64,000 nucleotides of DNA, taken from the NCBI RefSeq assembly GCF_009451885.1, contig NZ_WIAO01000003.1:62001-126000 (forward strand), written 5' to 3'. Under the pieces are notes generated by a model. It was given only the letters and a program-made list of their open reading frames with translations. It was not told the DNA's origin and searched no databases. Within the stretch, counting starts at the first letter, position 1. The number at the start of each line of letters is the position of its first letter. A program made the translations under genes and the position numbers. Below are positions 54,934 to 63,990 of this stretch, piece by piece. The stretch is from Glycomyces albidus. GTDB taxonomy: Bacteria > Actinomycetota > Actinomycetes > Mycobacteriales > Micromonosporaceae.

Positions 54934-55137
54934 CTATTCCCTGTCGGCCCGCCGCCGCGACGCCGGCCAGACCACCGCCTGAGCGACGATGACGCGGTCA
55001 CCGTTGAAGGTGACGGCGGGTCCTTCGTGCAGCTCGTACCCGAGGTCGAGCGCCTCGCTCACGCGTCGGCAGAACGCCTCGTCGTCGGGGCCGGTCAGGA
55101 CCCGGTAGGCGGGCAATCCGTTCGGTGGTGCGCTCAT
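54934..55137 (-). CDS. DUF1737 domain protein
   Basis: A 67-residue protein matching DUF1737: YRVLTGPDDEAFCRRVSEALDLGYELHEGPAVTFNGDRVIVAQAVVW. It is a small soluble protein of unknown function. Its ATG is one base after the stop of the hydrolase-GNAT fusion gene, so the two are translated together. Confidence 0.9.
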   Translation of the reverse strand: MSAPPNGLPAYRVLTGPDDEAFCRRVSEALDLGYELHEGPAVTFNGDRVIVAQAVVWPASRRRADRE

Positions 55138-55138
55138 G

Positions 55139-56458
55139 TCAGCCGTCCTCGTTCCCCGAGCCGCCGGAGCCGGCCGCGTCGCCCGGCGTGTACTTGAGGT
55201 AGGCGGCGGTCTCGGTGAACCCCAAGCGGTTGTCGAAGCCCGCTGCCCGGCGGGTCGGCACGGTCACCTCGACATCGCCGGCCTGCCGGGCCCGGGCGGT
55301 CGCCGTGCGGACCAGGAGCGAGCCGATCCCGTCGCCCCTGTGTCCCTCGTCGACGGCGAGTTCGAGGATCTCCAGGACGGTCCCGCCTGCGAACAGGGTC
55401 GGCACCCGGGCGGCCAGCAGGTAGCCGACGACCGCGCCGGTCCGCTCCGCGACCAGGAACTCGGCCGTGCCGTCCGCGGCGGCCTCCAGGACGCCCGGGA
55501 ACGTGCGGTTCTCGAACACCGCGCGTTCGGGCCGGTAGCTGGTGGCGAAGTCGCGCAGCAGGCGGTAGACGTCGGCAGCGTCCGCCGGTGCCGCGGCCCG
55601 AACCGTCACCGCGGCCCCGCGCGCGGTGAAGAAGTCGGCGAGCGCCTCGGCGACGCTTCGGGGCGCGTTCTCCATGGGGATGTGCCCCGCGTCCGGGATG
55701 CGGATGAGCGTGGTGTTCGGCACCTCGGCGGCGAATCGCTCGGCGTAGGCCACGCCCTGGTAGACGTCGTCCTCGCCCCAGACCAGGAGCTTGGGCGTCG
55801 TCGACCGCAGCAGCGCGGGAAGCAGCTCCATGGTGTAGCGGTGATCGGCCGCGCCCGCCAGGTTCATCCACGAGCGGCGCACGCCCGCGTCGGTCCACGG
55901 CTCCACGTACTCGCTGATCAGCGCGTCGGTGGCGGCACCGGCCAGCGCCTTCGTCACCGCCTGCCGGCGGGCGGCGAGCAGCTCGTCGGCGGTGACCCGG
56001 GCGACGGCTTCGGGGTCCCTGAAGTGGGCGACGCTCGAGACGGGCCAGGAGTCGTAGGTGACCGAGTCGACCAGGGCCAGCCGCTCCACATCGAGTCGCT
56101 TGTGGACGAGGAGGTGCTGGGCGACGGCGCCGCCGATGTCATGGCCCGCGATGAAAACCGGTCCGGAGATGCCGAGCGCGGCGGCGAATCGCGCCACCCA
56201 GTCCGCGAGGGCCGGGACCGCGGCGGTCTCCAGGTCCAGTTCGCCCCGCGAACGCCCGAGTCCCGGCAGGTCGACGGCGACGGGCCGCAGCCCCGCCTCG
56301 GCCAGGTCGCCGAGCACCGGGAGCCAGACCCGGCTCCAGTAGGTGCCGTGCAGCAGCAGCACCACCGGGCCGTCCTGGTCGACGGTCAGGTAGCTGGCCT
56401 CGTGGCCGTCGACTTCGACGGCGTTTCGCAGCACCTTCGGCTGATCGCTCTCATGCAT
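55139..56458 (-). CDS. Alpha/beta hydrolase fused to a GNAT acetyltransferase
   Basis: A 439-residue two-domain protein. Residues 1-275 are an alpha/beta hydrolase of the epoxide hydrolase/haloalkane dehalogenase type: oxyanion HGTYW (37-41), nucleophile Asp107 in GHDIGG, acid Asp in WGEDD (near 230) and His259 in AGHIP. From about residue 284 a GNAT fold follows (VTVRAAAPADAADVYRLL) with the acetyl-CoA loop EGHRGDGIGS (371-380). No frame break is visible, so the fusion is real. The long upstream open frame is not coding; ATG 56458. Confidence 0.88.
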   Translation of the reverse strand: MHESDQPKVLRNAVEVDGHEASYLTVDQDGPVVLLLHGTYWSRVWLPVLGDLAEAGLRPVAVDLPGLGRSRGELDLETAAVPALADWVARFAAALGISGPVFIAGHDIGGAVAQHLLVHKRLDVERLALVDSVTYDSWPVSSVAHFRDPEAVARVTADELLAARRQAVTKALAGAATDALISEYVEPWTDAGVRRSWMNLAGAADHRYTMELLPALLRSTTPKLLVWGEDDVYQGVAYAERFAAEVPNTTLIRIPDAGHIPMENAPRSVAEALADFFTARGAAVTVRAAAPADAADVYRLLRDFATSYRPERAVFENRTFPGVLEAAADGTAEFLVAERTGAVVGYLLAARVPTLFAGGTVLEILELAVDEGHRGDGIGSLLVRTATARARQAGDVEVTVPTRRAAGFDNRLGFTETAAYLKYTPGDAAGSGGSGNEDG

Positions 56459-56612
56459 GCGGACCACTATCGCCGGGACCGGCACTCGCGCACAGGATCT
56501 GGAAAGCCATCTACAGGTCCTTTCCTGCCACGCCTTGGCATCGCGCCGGTCCGCCCGCACTCGTCTTCGGCGCCGCTCGAATCGCGATCCCGCCGTCCGC
56601 TCGGCGGCAGAG

Positions 56613-56656
56613 CGGCCGCTTCCCTGACACCGCAAACGCGTCAAGGGAAGCGGCCG
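56613..56656 (-). terminator. Terminator of the polysaccharide deacetylase gene
   Basis: A 16-base stem of CGGCCGCTTCCCTGAC with one bulged base and an 11-base loop, 15 bases past the deacetylase stop. Confidence 0.7.
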
Positions 56657-56670
56657 AACGCCGGATCCCG

Positions 56671-57369
56671 TCAAGCGGTGGAGCTGCACTTCGGGGTGAT
56701 GCCGAACGTGTACCCCTTGGCGGCGAGCTGCGGCAGCGCGATCTCCAGCGCCTCCACGGTCTGCGAGCGGTCGCCGCCGCCGTCGTGCATGAGCACCACG
56801 TCGCCGGGGGTGGCGCCGAGCAGGACGTCGACGATCGCGTCGACGCCCGGCTTGGACCAGTCGCGGGTGTCCTCGTTCCAGAGTTGCCTTTGGAGCCCGG
56901 CGGCGGTGATCGCCTGGTTGACGGTGGTGTTGTGGGCCCCGTACGGCGGGCGGAAGCAGTTGACCTCGGCGCCGAAGCTCTCCAGGAGGGTTTGGGAGCG
57001 GCTGATCTGCGCGTCCATCTGCGCGCGAGTCAGGGTGGTCATGTCGGGGTGGTCCCAGGTGTGGTTGCCGAGCGTGTGGCCGGCCTCCAGGACCGCTCGG
57101 ACGCGTGCGGGGTCGCGCTGGGCGTTCTGCCCGATCATGAAGAACGTCGCCTTGGCGTCGTTCGCCGCGAGCACGTCGAGGATCTCGTCGGTGTAGGAGC
57201 CCCCGGGGCCGTCGTCGAAGGTCAGGAAGATCTGGCCGTTCCAGGGGTCGTCCGCAGCGGCGGCTTCCGGAGCGGCCGCCGGGGCGTCCTGAGCGTTCGC
57301 CGGGGCGGCGAGGAAGAGAGAGGAGGCGATCGCGGCGGCTGCGACCACCATGAGGCGAAGAAGGTTCAT
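56671..57369 (-). CDS. Secreted polysaccharide deacetylase (NodB fold, CE4)
   Basis: A 232-residue exported enzyme with a signal peptide (ASSLFLAAPANAQDA). NodB motifs are complete: TFDDGPGG (catalytic base and metal Asp), HTWDHP (metal His pair), RPPYGAHN and DTRDWS. It would de-N-acetylate chitin, peptidoglycan or de-O-acetylate xylan. The ATG at 57369 is used; the frame upstream is shadow. It is alone, with its own terminator. Confidence 0.92.
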   Translation of the reverse strand: MNLLRLMVVAAAAIASSLFLAAPANAQDAPAAAPEAAAADDPWNGQIFLTFDDGPGGSYTDEILDVLAANDAKATFFMIGQNAQRDPARVRAVLEAGHTLGNHTWDHPDMTTLTRAQMDAQISRSQTLLESFGAEVNCFRPPYGAHNTTVNQAITAAGLQRQLWNEDTRDWSKPGVDAIVDVLLGATPGDVVLMHDGGGDRSQTVEALEIALPQLAAKGYTFGITPKCSSTA

Positions 57370-57672
57370 CCGCACATCGTGGCGTGTCTCCCTTTGTGGC
57401 GCAATGAGGGAGTTCTCACCTAAGTCGCTTGTGTACCGGGGCAACCGATGGCGGGATCGATGCGTAACAGGCGCCGGGAGTTCGCCGCCCCGCTCGCCTC
57501 CCCAGTGCCGGCGCGAACGCATCGATTCCGGGTGCCGTCTTCGGTGCGGATCGCCTCCGGCCTCGTCCGTCGCGAACAGCGCTCGCATCTTCCGTCGAAG
57601 GCGGCCTGACGCAGCTCAAGTAAGGTGTGCGGTGCGGGCGTTCGCCCCGGCCGGGTCTCCGAGGAGGATGGA

Positions 57673-58869
57673 TTGAGGGCGTTCGGCTCCGATGTTCGCA
57701 AACCCACCCTCGTCGCGGTGGTCGACCTGATCCGCGAGCGGGGCACCGTCAGCCGCGTCGAGCTGGCCGAGGCGACCGGGCTCACGCAGACCTCGATGAC
57801 GAACGCGATCCGCAAGCTGAGCGAGTTCGGTTTCGTGCGAGAAGCGGGAAAAGAGCGGATCAGCCGCGGCACGCCGCGGCGGCTGCTCCGACTCCAGCCC
57901 GACGCGTGCTACATGGTCGGCGTGCAGTTCGACCGTTTCGCGTCGGTGGGCGTGCTGGTGGACCTGGGCGGGCGCATCGTGATCCGGCGCGAGCTGCCGG
58001 TGGTCGGCGCGCGCGACCCGGACGAGGCGCTGCCCGAGCTCACCGAGGCCGTGTCGGACATGATCGACGCGTCGGGGGTCCCGCGGACCAAGGTCCGCGG
58101 TATCGGCCTGGCGACCTACGGGCCGCAGGACCGCGACGCGGGCGTGCTGCTGACACCGCAGCCCACCCCGGCCTGGCGGGGGTACCCGCTCGCGGCGACG
58201 CTCTCGGACGCGACGGGTCTGCCCGTGGTGATCGAGAACGACGCGACCGCCGCGGGGATCGGGGTGCAGGCGCTGGGCGGGGCGTCGTCGAGCTTCGCGG
58301 TCGTCTTCATGGCCGGCGGCATCGGCGGCGGCGTCATCGTCGACGGCAATCCCTACCGCGGTGCGACCTCCAACGGCGTCGAGCTGGGCCACATCACCGT
58401 GGACCCGAACGGGCCGGCCTGCGCCTGCGGCAACTACGGCTGCCTCGACAACCTCTCGGGCCCGCGGGCGATCTCGGCGCGGGCGCTCGCGCACCCGTCG
58501 CTGGGTTCGCGGCTCGCCCTCGGTGAGGACGAACTCGCGAACTTCCTCGCGGTCGGTCGCGCGGGCGTCGCCGGCGACGCCGACGCCGCCGCCCTGCTGG
58601 AGACCTCGATCCGGCATATGGCCACCGCCGCGGTGACGCTGGTGAACATGTTCGACGTCGGCGAGGTGGTCCTCGCGGGGGGCGCCTTCACCGGCTTCGG
58701 CGGCCGCTACCGGGACGCCATCCAGGACCGGCTCGACCGGTCGGTGTTCGTGCGCCACGTGCACGACGTGAAGGTGCGTCTCGCCGAGCGCCCGGAAGAC
58801 GCGGCGGCCTTCGGCGCGGCCATGGTGCTGCTTCGCAGCCTCCTGGAGGCGCCGGGCTCGGCGGGTTGA
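57673..58869 (+). CDS. ROK family transcriptional regulator
   Basis: A 398-residue protein: N-terminal winged helix (VSRVELAEATGLTQTSMTNAIRKL) and a ROK sugar-kinase-like domain with the zinc motif CACGNYGCLDN near residue 254. ROK regulators repress sugar-use genes and release in response to a sugar. The neighbouring CBM2-GH5 cellulase is a plausible target. The TTG at 57673 has GAGGAGG at 57661-57667. Confidence 0.88.
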   Translation: MRAFGSDVRKPTLVAVVDLIRERGTVSRVELAEATGLTQTSMTNAIRKLSEFGFVREAGKERISRGTPRRLLRLQPDACYMVGVQFDRFASVGVLVDLGGRIVIRRELPVVGARDPDEALPELTEAVSDMIDASGVPRTKVRGIGLATYGPQDRDAGVLLTPQPTPAWRGYPLAATLSDATGLPVVIENDATAAGIGVQALGGASSSFAVVFMAGGIGGGVIVDGNPYRGATSNGVELGHITVDPNGPACACGNYGCLDNLSGPRAISARALAHPSLGSRLALGEDELANFLAVGRAGVAGDADAAALLETSIRHMATAAVTLVNMFDVGEVVLAGGAFTGFGGRYRDAIQDRLDRSVFVRHVHDVKVRLAERPEDAAAFGAAMVLLRSLLEAPGSAG

Positions 58870-58879
58870 GGATGCCGGC

Positions 58880-58906
58880 GGGCAGCCGCCCCGAAGGCGG
58901 CCGCCC
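58880..58906. terminator. Terminator between ROK and cellulase genes
   Basis: GGGC-A-GCCGCC (58880-58890) pairs with GGCGGC-C-GCCC (58896-58906), one mismatch, 5-base loop, between converging genes. Confidence 0.65.
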
Positions 58907-58934
58907 TGTCGTTCTCCTTGGCGCGCACTGAATG

Positions 58935-60362
58935 TCAGGGCCGGTTGGCGAGGGCCTCCTTGATCCCCTCGCCGTAGCCGGTGGGGGTGCCGTCCCAGTC
59001 GGCGATCAGTCCGGGCATGTCGCAGTCGGGGTACCAGCTCCAGGCGGTCCAGCCGATGCCGCGGGCGTCGGCCCACGCGATCATGCCGTCGCTCCAGTCG
59101 TGGTCGCAGCCGCCGTCGCCGAACTCGCTGAAGACCGTGGGCAGCTCGGCGGCGATCGGCGCGATGTCGCGGTCCCAGCAGGCCTGCGTGTTGCAGCCGG
59201 TGCCTTCGTAGACGTGAACGCCGGCGACGATCTTGCCCTCGGGGTCGGTCGGCATGAAGTCGAGGTAGCCGCCGCAGCCGTTGCCCCAGCCGTTGCAGGT
59301 GACGATGACCGGTTGGGCGGCGCCGGTGGAGCGGACGGCGTCGAGGAGGTCCTGCATGCCCGCGGCCTCCCAGCCCTCGGAGGTGGTGCAGCCGTCCCTC
59401 CAGCACGCGTCGGAGATGTCGTGCGGCTCGTTGAACAGGTCGTACAGCACCGCCGGGTTGTCCTTGAAGCGCTCGGCGACCGAGGTCCAGAAATCGGGGG
59501 AGTGGTCGGCGTTGGCCATGAGCTGCTGGCCCCTCACCAGCTCGTCGCCGTACCCGCTCCAGTGCAGGTCGAGGATCACGTAGATGCCCGCGTCGGTCAG
59601 GCGGTCCACCCAGTCCTCGATGAAGGCGCGGTAGTTCTCGCCGGTCCACTCGGGATCGACGCCGTTGATGCCGAGCCAGCACAGTTCGTTCATGGGGACC
59701 CGGACGGCGTTGGGCCGCCAGGAGGCGATGGCTTCGATCGCGGCGTCGTCCGAGGGGCCGTCGATGAAGCCCCACCCGTCGACGCACGGCCATTCGGTGC
59801 CGGTGCGGTTGAAGCCGTTGAGGACCACGGTCTCGCCTTCGGCGTCGACCAGCCGGTTCCCCTCGACGTGGAGGGCGCTCGGCTTGCCTTCGGGCGGCTT
59901 GGGCGTCTCGGTCTCGCTGGGGGTGTCCGTCGGTTCCCCGCCCTGGTCGCCGCAGACGACGCCGTTGAGGGTGAACCGCTCGGGGGCTTCGGTGCTGCCC
60001 GAGCCGATGAATCCGAACACCTGCCGGGTCTCCCCGGCGGGGATGGAGCCGTTCCATCCGACGTCGGTGCCGGAGAAATCGGCGCCGGACTGGCTCCACT
60101 CGACGTTCCAGGCCTGGGAGACGGTGGTGTCGCCCGGGAACTCCCATCCCAGTTCCCAGCCGTCGATCGCCTCGGCGGCGGTGATGCTCACCGCGGCCTG
60201 GAATCCCGAGCCCCAGGAACCGACCACCTTGTAGTCGACGTCGCAGCCCTCGCTCGCGGAGGCCTGCTGGGCGACGGCGACCCCGAGTCCCGTCGTCATG
60301 ATGGCCGCAGCGGCGACTGCGGTGAATGCCAAGCCTCTTCGCTTGGCCCGGTTGAATCGCAT
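58935..60362 (-). CDS. Secreted cellulase, CBM2 plus GH5
   Basis: A 475-residue exported enzyme: signal peptide to about residue 36, CBM2 domain (about 38-138, with CDVDYKV, Trp-rich binding face and closing Cys137), a Pro/Thr/Glu linker (about 142-162), and a GH5 catalytic barrel (163-475). The acid/base is Glu312 in LFNEPHD, the nucleophile Glu413 in FSEFGD. It should cleave beta-1,4-glucan (endoglucanase) or mannan. ATG 60362 has AAGGGA ahead; a consensus TTGACA -35 element is visible around 60435-60440 on the minus strand, without an obvious -10. Confidence 0.92.
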   Translation of the reverse strand: MRFNRAKRRGLAFTAVAAAAIMTTGLGVAVAQQASASEGCDVDYKVVGSWGSGFQAAVSITAAEAIDGWELGWEFPGDTTVSQAWNVEWSQSGADFSGTDVGWNGSIPAGETRQVFGFIGSGSTEAPERFTLNGVVCGDQGGEPTDTPSETETPKPPEGKPSALHVEGNRLVDAEGETVVLNGFNRTGTEWPCVDGWGFIDGPSDDAAIEAIASWRPNAVRVPMNELCWLGINGVDPEWTGENYRAFIEDWVDRLTDAGIYVILDLHWSGYGDELVRGQQLMANADHSPDFWTSVAERFKDNPAVLYDLFNEPHDISDACWRDGCTTSEGWEAAGMQDLLDAVRSTGAAQPVIVTCNGWGNGCGGYLDFMPTDPEGKIVAGVHVYEGTGCNTQACWDRDIAPIAAELPTVFSEFGDGGCDHDWSDGMIAWADARGIGWTAWSWYPDCDMPGLIADWDGTPTGYGEGIKEALANRP

Positions 60363-60474
60363 GGCGTCTTCCCTTGTTCGATGCGGGACGCTCCACAAGA
60401 GCGTAATAACGATGCTCATCTATGTCTTATATTTTGTCAAGCAGCTTGAGGAAAGCTCGGGGCCAAGGCGATGC

Positions 60475-60511
60475 GCGGCCCGGGTCCCGCTCTCGAGCGG
60501 GCCCGGGCCGC
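60475..60511 (-). terminator. Terminator of the carotenoid oxygenase gene
   Basis: GCGGCCCGGG-t-CCCGCTC pairs with GAGCGGGCCCGGGCCGC: 17 base pairs with one bulge and a 2-base apical loop (so 3-4 unpaired bases in practice), about 45 bases past the stop. Confidence 0.75.
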
Positions 60512-60555
60512 GTTCAGGGGGTCGACGTCCGGTGGGATGTCCCTCTGCGATGCCT

Positions 60556-61914
60556 TCAGGACGCCTCAGGGATCCAGTTGCCGTGCAGGCCCAGCGGCAC
60601 CCGCACCGGCAGGTGGATTCGGGCGAGCGGCGCACCGGTGAAATCCTGCGCGGCGAGGATCACCAGGTCCGCGGCGCCTCGCTCGGGGTCGTGGACGAAG
60701 AGCAGGTTGTATCCGTCGTCCTCCGCCTTCGATTGCGCCGCAGGCACGAAGACGGTCTCGCCCGCGGCGGCGTCGCGTCCGAACTCGTGCGCCTCGGTGG
60801 TGCCAGCGACCAGGTCGTGCTTGAGGACCGCGTTGGAGAAGCCCGCATCGGGCCGGTCGGGCTCGGCCACGCTCGGCGGCGCGTACAGCTCGGTCGAGGC
60901 AGAGTAGCCGTACCGGTAGGGGCGGCCCGCGTAGCGGCCGTTGAGGCGCGGGAAGTCCTGCGGCCGGTCGTGCAGCAGCTCGGTGCGGACCTTCCCGGCA
61001 GCGAGGTCGACGGTCCATCGCTCCAGCACCGGGCGGCCCGCGCCGATGTCGACGATCTCGAACCGTCCCGGATGGACGATCACGTCGGCGACGACGGCCC
61101 CGTTCTCCTCGTACGCGTTGAGGGTGTGGCCGACCATGCCCGGCGGCAGGTCCATCCAGCGCACCTCCCCGCCCTCGCGGGGCATGACGCCCAGCCGGGT
61201 GGGCAGGTCGTCGTTCCATCCGAAGGGCACGCCGGTGGCGAGCAGCTCCGGGTCGAACACCAGCGGCGAGGTGTAGATGAGGACGTGATCGTCGGTGAGC
61301 CCGAAGTCGTGCAGGTACGGGAACGTCGGAGCGGGGATGTTCGTCGTGCGCCGCACGGTCCCGCCGGGCTCGAAGACGATGTGCTGGATGAAGTCGGCGC
61401 CGTAGCGGAAGGACAGCGAGTGCATCTCGCCGGTGCGGTGGTCGAACTTGGTGTGCGCGTTCGCGTTGAAGCCCTCGGGGGTCGCGCCGAGGTCGCAGGG
61501 GCCGACGGTGTCGAGGTCGCCGGTGAGCTCATAGGGCGCCAGGCCGCCTTCGATGAGGGCGTAGAACCGGCCGCCGTGCCCGGCGACCTGCACGTTGGGC
61601 GCGAAGTCGAACCGTTCGTCGACAGGGTGGCCGCGGCGCGGTTCGCCGAGGCGGTCGGCCACGGAGGCCGAGCGGACCCAGCGGTTGCGGTACCACTCGG
61701 CGCGGCCCTCGCGCAGGCGCACGCCGTGGACCATCCCCTCGCCGAGGGTCCAGATGTGCGCGGCGGGGTCTTCGATGCCGAGGGGGTTGGGGCCGATGCG
61801 GAGGTAGCGGCCGTTGAGATCGTGCGGGACGGCGCCGGTGACCGGGAGGTCGAACGCGGTGGTCTCCTCGGTGACGGGGGCGAAGTTGCCGCGGGTGTAG
61901 CGGGTGAGGTTCAT
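60556..61914 (-). CDS. Carotenoid oxygenase family protein
   Basis: A 452-residue non-heme iron dioxygenase with a seven-bladed propeller fold. The four iron-binding histidines are His154 (NAHTKFD), His202 (PYLHDFG), His263 (VGHTLNAYE) and His444 (LGLHGNW). The family cleaves carotenoids, stilbenes or lignin-derived phenylpropenes; here the substrate is not known. The divergent TetR gene with a dyad between probably controls it. Confidence 0.92.
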   Translation of the reverse strand: MNLTRYTRGNFAPVTEETTAFDLPVTGAVPHDLNGRYLRIGPNPLGIEDPAAHIWTLGEGMVHGVRLREGRAEWYRNRWVRSASVADRLGEPRRGHPVDERFDFAPNVQVAGHGGRFYALIEGGLAPYELTGDLDTVGPCDLGATPEGFNANAHTKFDHRTGEMHSLSFRYGADFIQHIVFEPGGTVRRTTNIPAPTFPYLHDFGLTDDHVLIYTSPLVFDPELLATGVPFGWNDDLPTRLGVMPREGGEVRWMDLPPGMVGHTLNAYEENGAVVADVIVHPGRFEIVDIGAGRPVLERWTVDLAAGKVRTELLHDRPQDFPRLNGRYAGRPYRYGYSASTELYAPPSVAEPDRPDAGFSNAVLKHDLVAGTTEAHEFGRDAAAGETVFVPAAQSKAEDDGYNLLFVHDPERGAADLVILAAQDFTGAPLARIHLPVRVPLGLHGNWIPEAS

Positions 61915-61947
61915 CGGGGTCCCTTCTCAGGCGGCGTCGCACGCCGA

Positions 61948-61978
61948 TTTATACAAACGTACCATACATATGTATAAA
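61948..61978. promoter_or_regulatory. TetR operator between carotenoid oxygenase and TetR genes
   Basis: TTTATACA (61948-61955) and TGTATAAA (61971-61978) form perfect 8-base arms around 15 bases, in an AT-rich spacer between divergent genes. An inner ACATATGT palindrome overlaps the right arm. Confidence 0.75.
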
Positions 61979-62004
61979 CTCGTGGGTCCGGTTAGGATCA
62001 CCGC

Positions 62005-62553
62005 ATGGGACACCGAGAAGACCTCCTCGAAGGCGCGAAGCGCTGCCTGGTCGAGCGCGGCTACAGCCGGACCACCGCCCGCGACATCGTCCAGGCGTCC
62101 GGCACCAACCTCGGGTCGATCGGGTACCACTACGGCACGAAGGACAAGCTCCTGCTCACGGCCATGGTCGAGATGTCCGGCGAGCTCGCCGAGGAGATGA
62201 TGACCGTCGGCGCCGGCGCCGACGGGGCCGAGAACCGGCTCCGCGCCTTCTGGGAGGGCATGATCGACTCCTTCCGGCGCAACCCCGCGCTCTGGAAGGC
62301 GAACATCGAGATCCTCGCCCAGACCCTGCACGACGACGAGCTGCGCGCGCAACTCGCGGACACCGAGGAGCGGGCCCGGATCGGGCTCGGCCGGACGTTC
62401 GCCCCCGACGCGCCGAGCGCCTCCCGTGCAGCGGGGGCGGTGCAGTTCGCGCTCATCATGGGCGTCATGGCACAGCACCTCATCGACCCCGACCGCGCCC
62501 CTGACGCCGAAGCGATCGTCGACGGCCTCAAAGCGCTCGCGACGGCACAGTAG
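62005..62553 (+). CDS. TetR family regulator of the carotenoid oxygenase
   Basis: A 182-residue TetR-type repressor with helix-turn-helix in residues 5-50 (CLVERGYSRTTARDIVQASGTNLGSIGYHYG) and a helical ligand domain. It faces the carotenoid oxygenase gene across 90 bases with a strong dyad, so it likely responds to the oxygenase's substrate or product. Confidence 0.9.
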   Translation: MGHREDLLEGAKRCLVERGYSRTTARDIVQASGTNLGSIGYHYGTKDKLLLTAMVEMSGELAEEMMTVGAGADGAENRLRAFWEGMIDSFRRNPALWKANIEILAQTLHDDELRAQLADTEERARIGLGRTFAPDAPSASRAAGAVQFALIMGVMAQHLIDPDRAPDAEAIVDGLKALATAQ

Positions 62554-62730
62554 CGCCGCGACTTCGACGTTCGCCGCACGACCGACTCGCACGCCGCCCG
62601 AGCCGACGCGCCACGGAGGCAGGTCGTCGCCGACCCCGGCCCCCGGCCACGGCACGATATCGCGCTTCGTCCCGCGGCTCGACGCCCGGGATTCGTTTGA
62701 GAACCGTCGCCGTCGGTAACCCATGGCGGC

Positions 62731-63567
62731 ATGTCCTCCACAATGTCCTCCGCCCCCGACAACGTCCGCCGCACCGCCTCACGCGCGGCGAACAGCAGAC
62801 CGCTGGAACTCCTCGCGCGCGGCGGCTTCATCGCATACGGCGTCATCCACCTGCTGTTCGCGTGGCTCGCGCTGCAGGTCGCCTTCGGCGACCCGTCCGG
62901 CGAGACCGACCAGTCCGGCGCCCTGAAGACCCTCGCGCAGCAGCCGGCCGGCGAGTTCCTGGTCACCGGAATCGTCATCGGCATGGTCGCGCTGGCCATC
63001 TGGCAGGCGTTCGAGGCCGCGCTCGGGAGCGGCGGCCCGCAGGACCGGACCGCGATCGCCGAACGCGTCGTCTCCGGGTGCCGCGCGGTCCTCTACGTCT
63101 ACTTCGCCTACCTCGGCTACAAAGTGGTCAGCGGCGCGAATCCGTCGCAGTCGCAGAGCCAGCAGTCCTCGGCGTCATCCATGATGGACTCCGGCGGCGG
63201 CCGGTTCATGGTCGGCCTGGCCGGCGTCGTCGTCGCCGGTGTCGGCCTCGGGCTCGTGGTGTACGGGCTGAAGAAGCTGTTCGAGAAGCACCTGAACACC
63301 GGGCGGATGGGACCGGCGGTGCGCCCCACGGTCCAGCGGCTCGGCATGGCGGGATACACGAGCAAGGGCATCGCGTACGCCATCGCCGGAGCGCTGATCG
63401 TCTCAGCGGCGGTCAACTACGACCCGGAGAAGGCCGGCGGTCTCGACGCCGCGCTCAAGACGCTGGCCGGGACGGCTTGGGGCCCATGGCTCCTCGGCCT
63501 GATCGCCCTCGGCATCGCATGCTTCGGCGTCTACTGCTTCTTCCAAGCCAAATACCGGAAGGTCTGA
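62731..63567 (+). CDS. DUF1206 family membrane protein
   Basis: A 278-residue protein of three repeated two-segment units, the DUF1206 pattern: LARGGFIAYGVIHLLFAWLALQ, CRAVLYVYFAYLGYKVV and GYTSKGIAYAIAGALIVSAAV, each with a short Gly/Ser loop. Function unknown; common in actinobacteria. A Ser/Gln-rich loop lies at about residues 135-150. The ribosome site is weak; ATG 62731 gives the usual N-terminus. Confidence 0.88.
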   Translation: MSSTMSSAPDNVRRTASRAANSRPLELLARGGFIAYGVIHLLFAWLALQVAFGDPSGETDQSGALKTLAQQPAGEFLVTGIVIGMVALAIWQAFEAALGSGGPQDRTAIAERVVSGCRAVLYVYFAYLGYKVVSGANPSQSQSQQSSASSMMDSGGGRFMVGLAGVVVAGVGLGLVVYGLKKLFEKHLNTGRMGPAVRPTVQRLGMAGYTSKGIAYAIAGALIVSAAVNYDPEKAGGLDAALKTLAGTAWGPWLLGLIALGIACFGVYCFFQAKYRKV

Positions 63568-63735
63568 CCCGCAGATCGTGCGGAGATGCGCTCAGGAACG
63601 ACGCGCCGGTGTTCGCCATCGCGCCGGCGCTCACCGTGCCGCTCGATTTCCGTTGGGGCGGTCCGGAATCGGTCCGCGGGCCGGATCGGCCGGATGAACC
63701 CTGTCGTCCGTCCCGGCGGGCCCGTGCGGCCGCCG

Positions 63736-63990
63736 TCAGACCATCGCAGACACGACGGCGGCGACGGCAGCGGCCACCGCGGCAAGGAACGTGATGCCCA
63801 GCATGCCCATCCCGTATCGAATGAGCAGGTGTTTCGCGGAGACGAAGTTGACCTCGTTCACCAGGTCACGGAGTTCGAACTCGAGGTTGAAGCGCGGGTC
63901 GCGAATCCGCCGGACGGCGGCGTAGAGCATCGAGCTCCGCTCGATGAGCTCCCTGTTCTGCCGGTGCGGTTTCAGCGCGAAGCCGAACAT
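63736..63990 (-). CDS. Small membrane-anchored protein near the window end
   Basis: An 84-residue product: charged N-terminal half (LIERSSMLYAAVRRIRDPRFNLEFELRDL) and a single C-terminal hydrophobic segment (MGMLGITFLAAVAAAVAAVVSAMV). It looks like a tail-anchored protein. The frame may continue past the window end, so the N-terminus may be incomplete; no ribosome site is visible within the window. Confidence 0.55.
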   Translation of the reverse strand: MFGFALKPHRQNRELIERSSMLYAAVRRIRDPRFNLEFELRDLVNEVNFVSAKHLLIRYGMGMLGITFLAAVAAAVAAVVSAMV

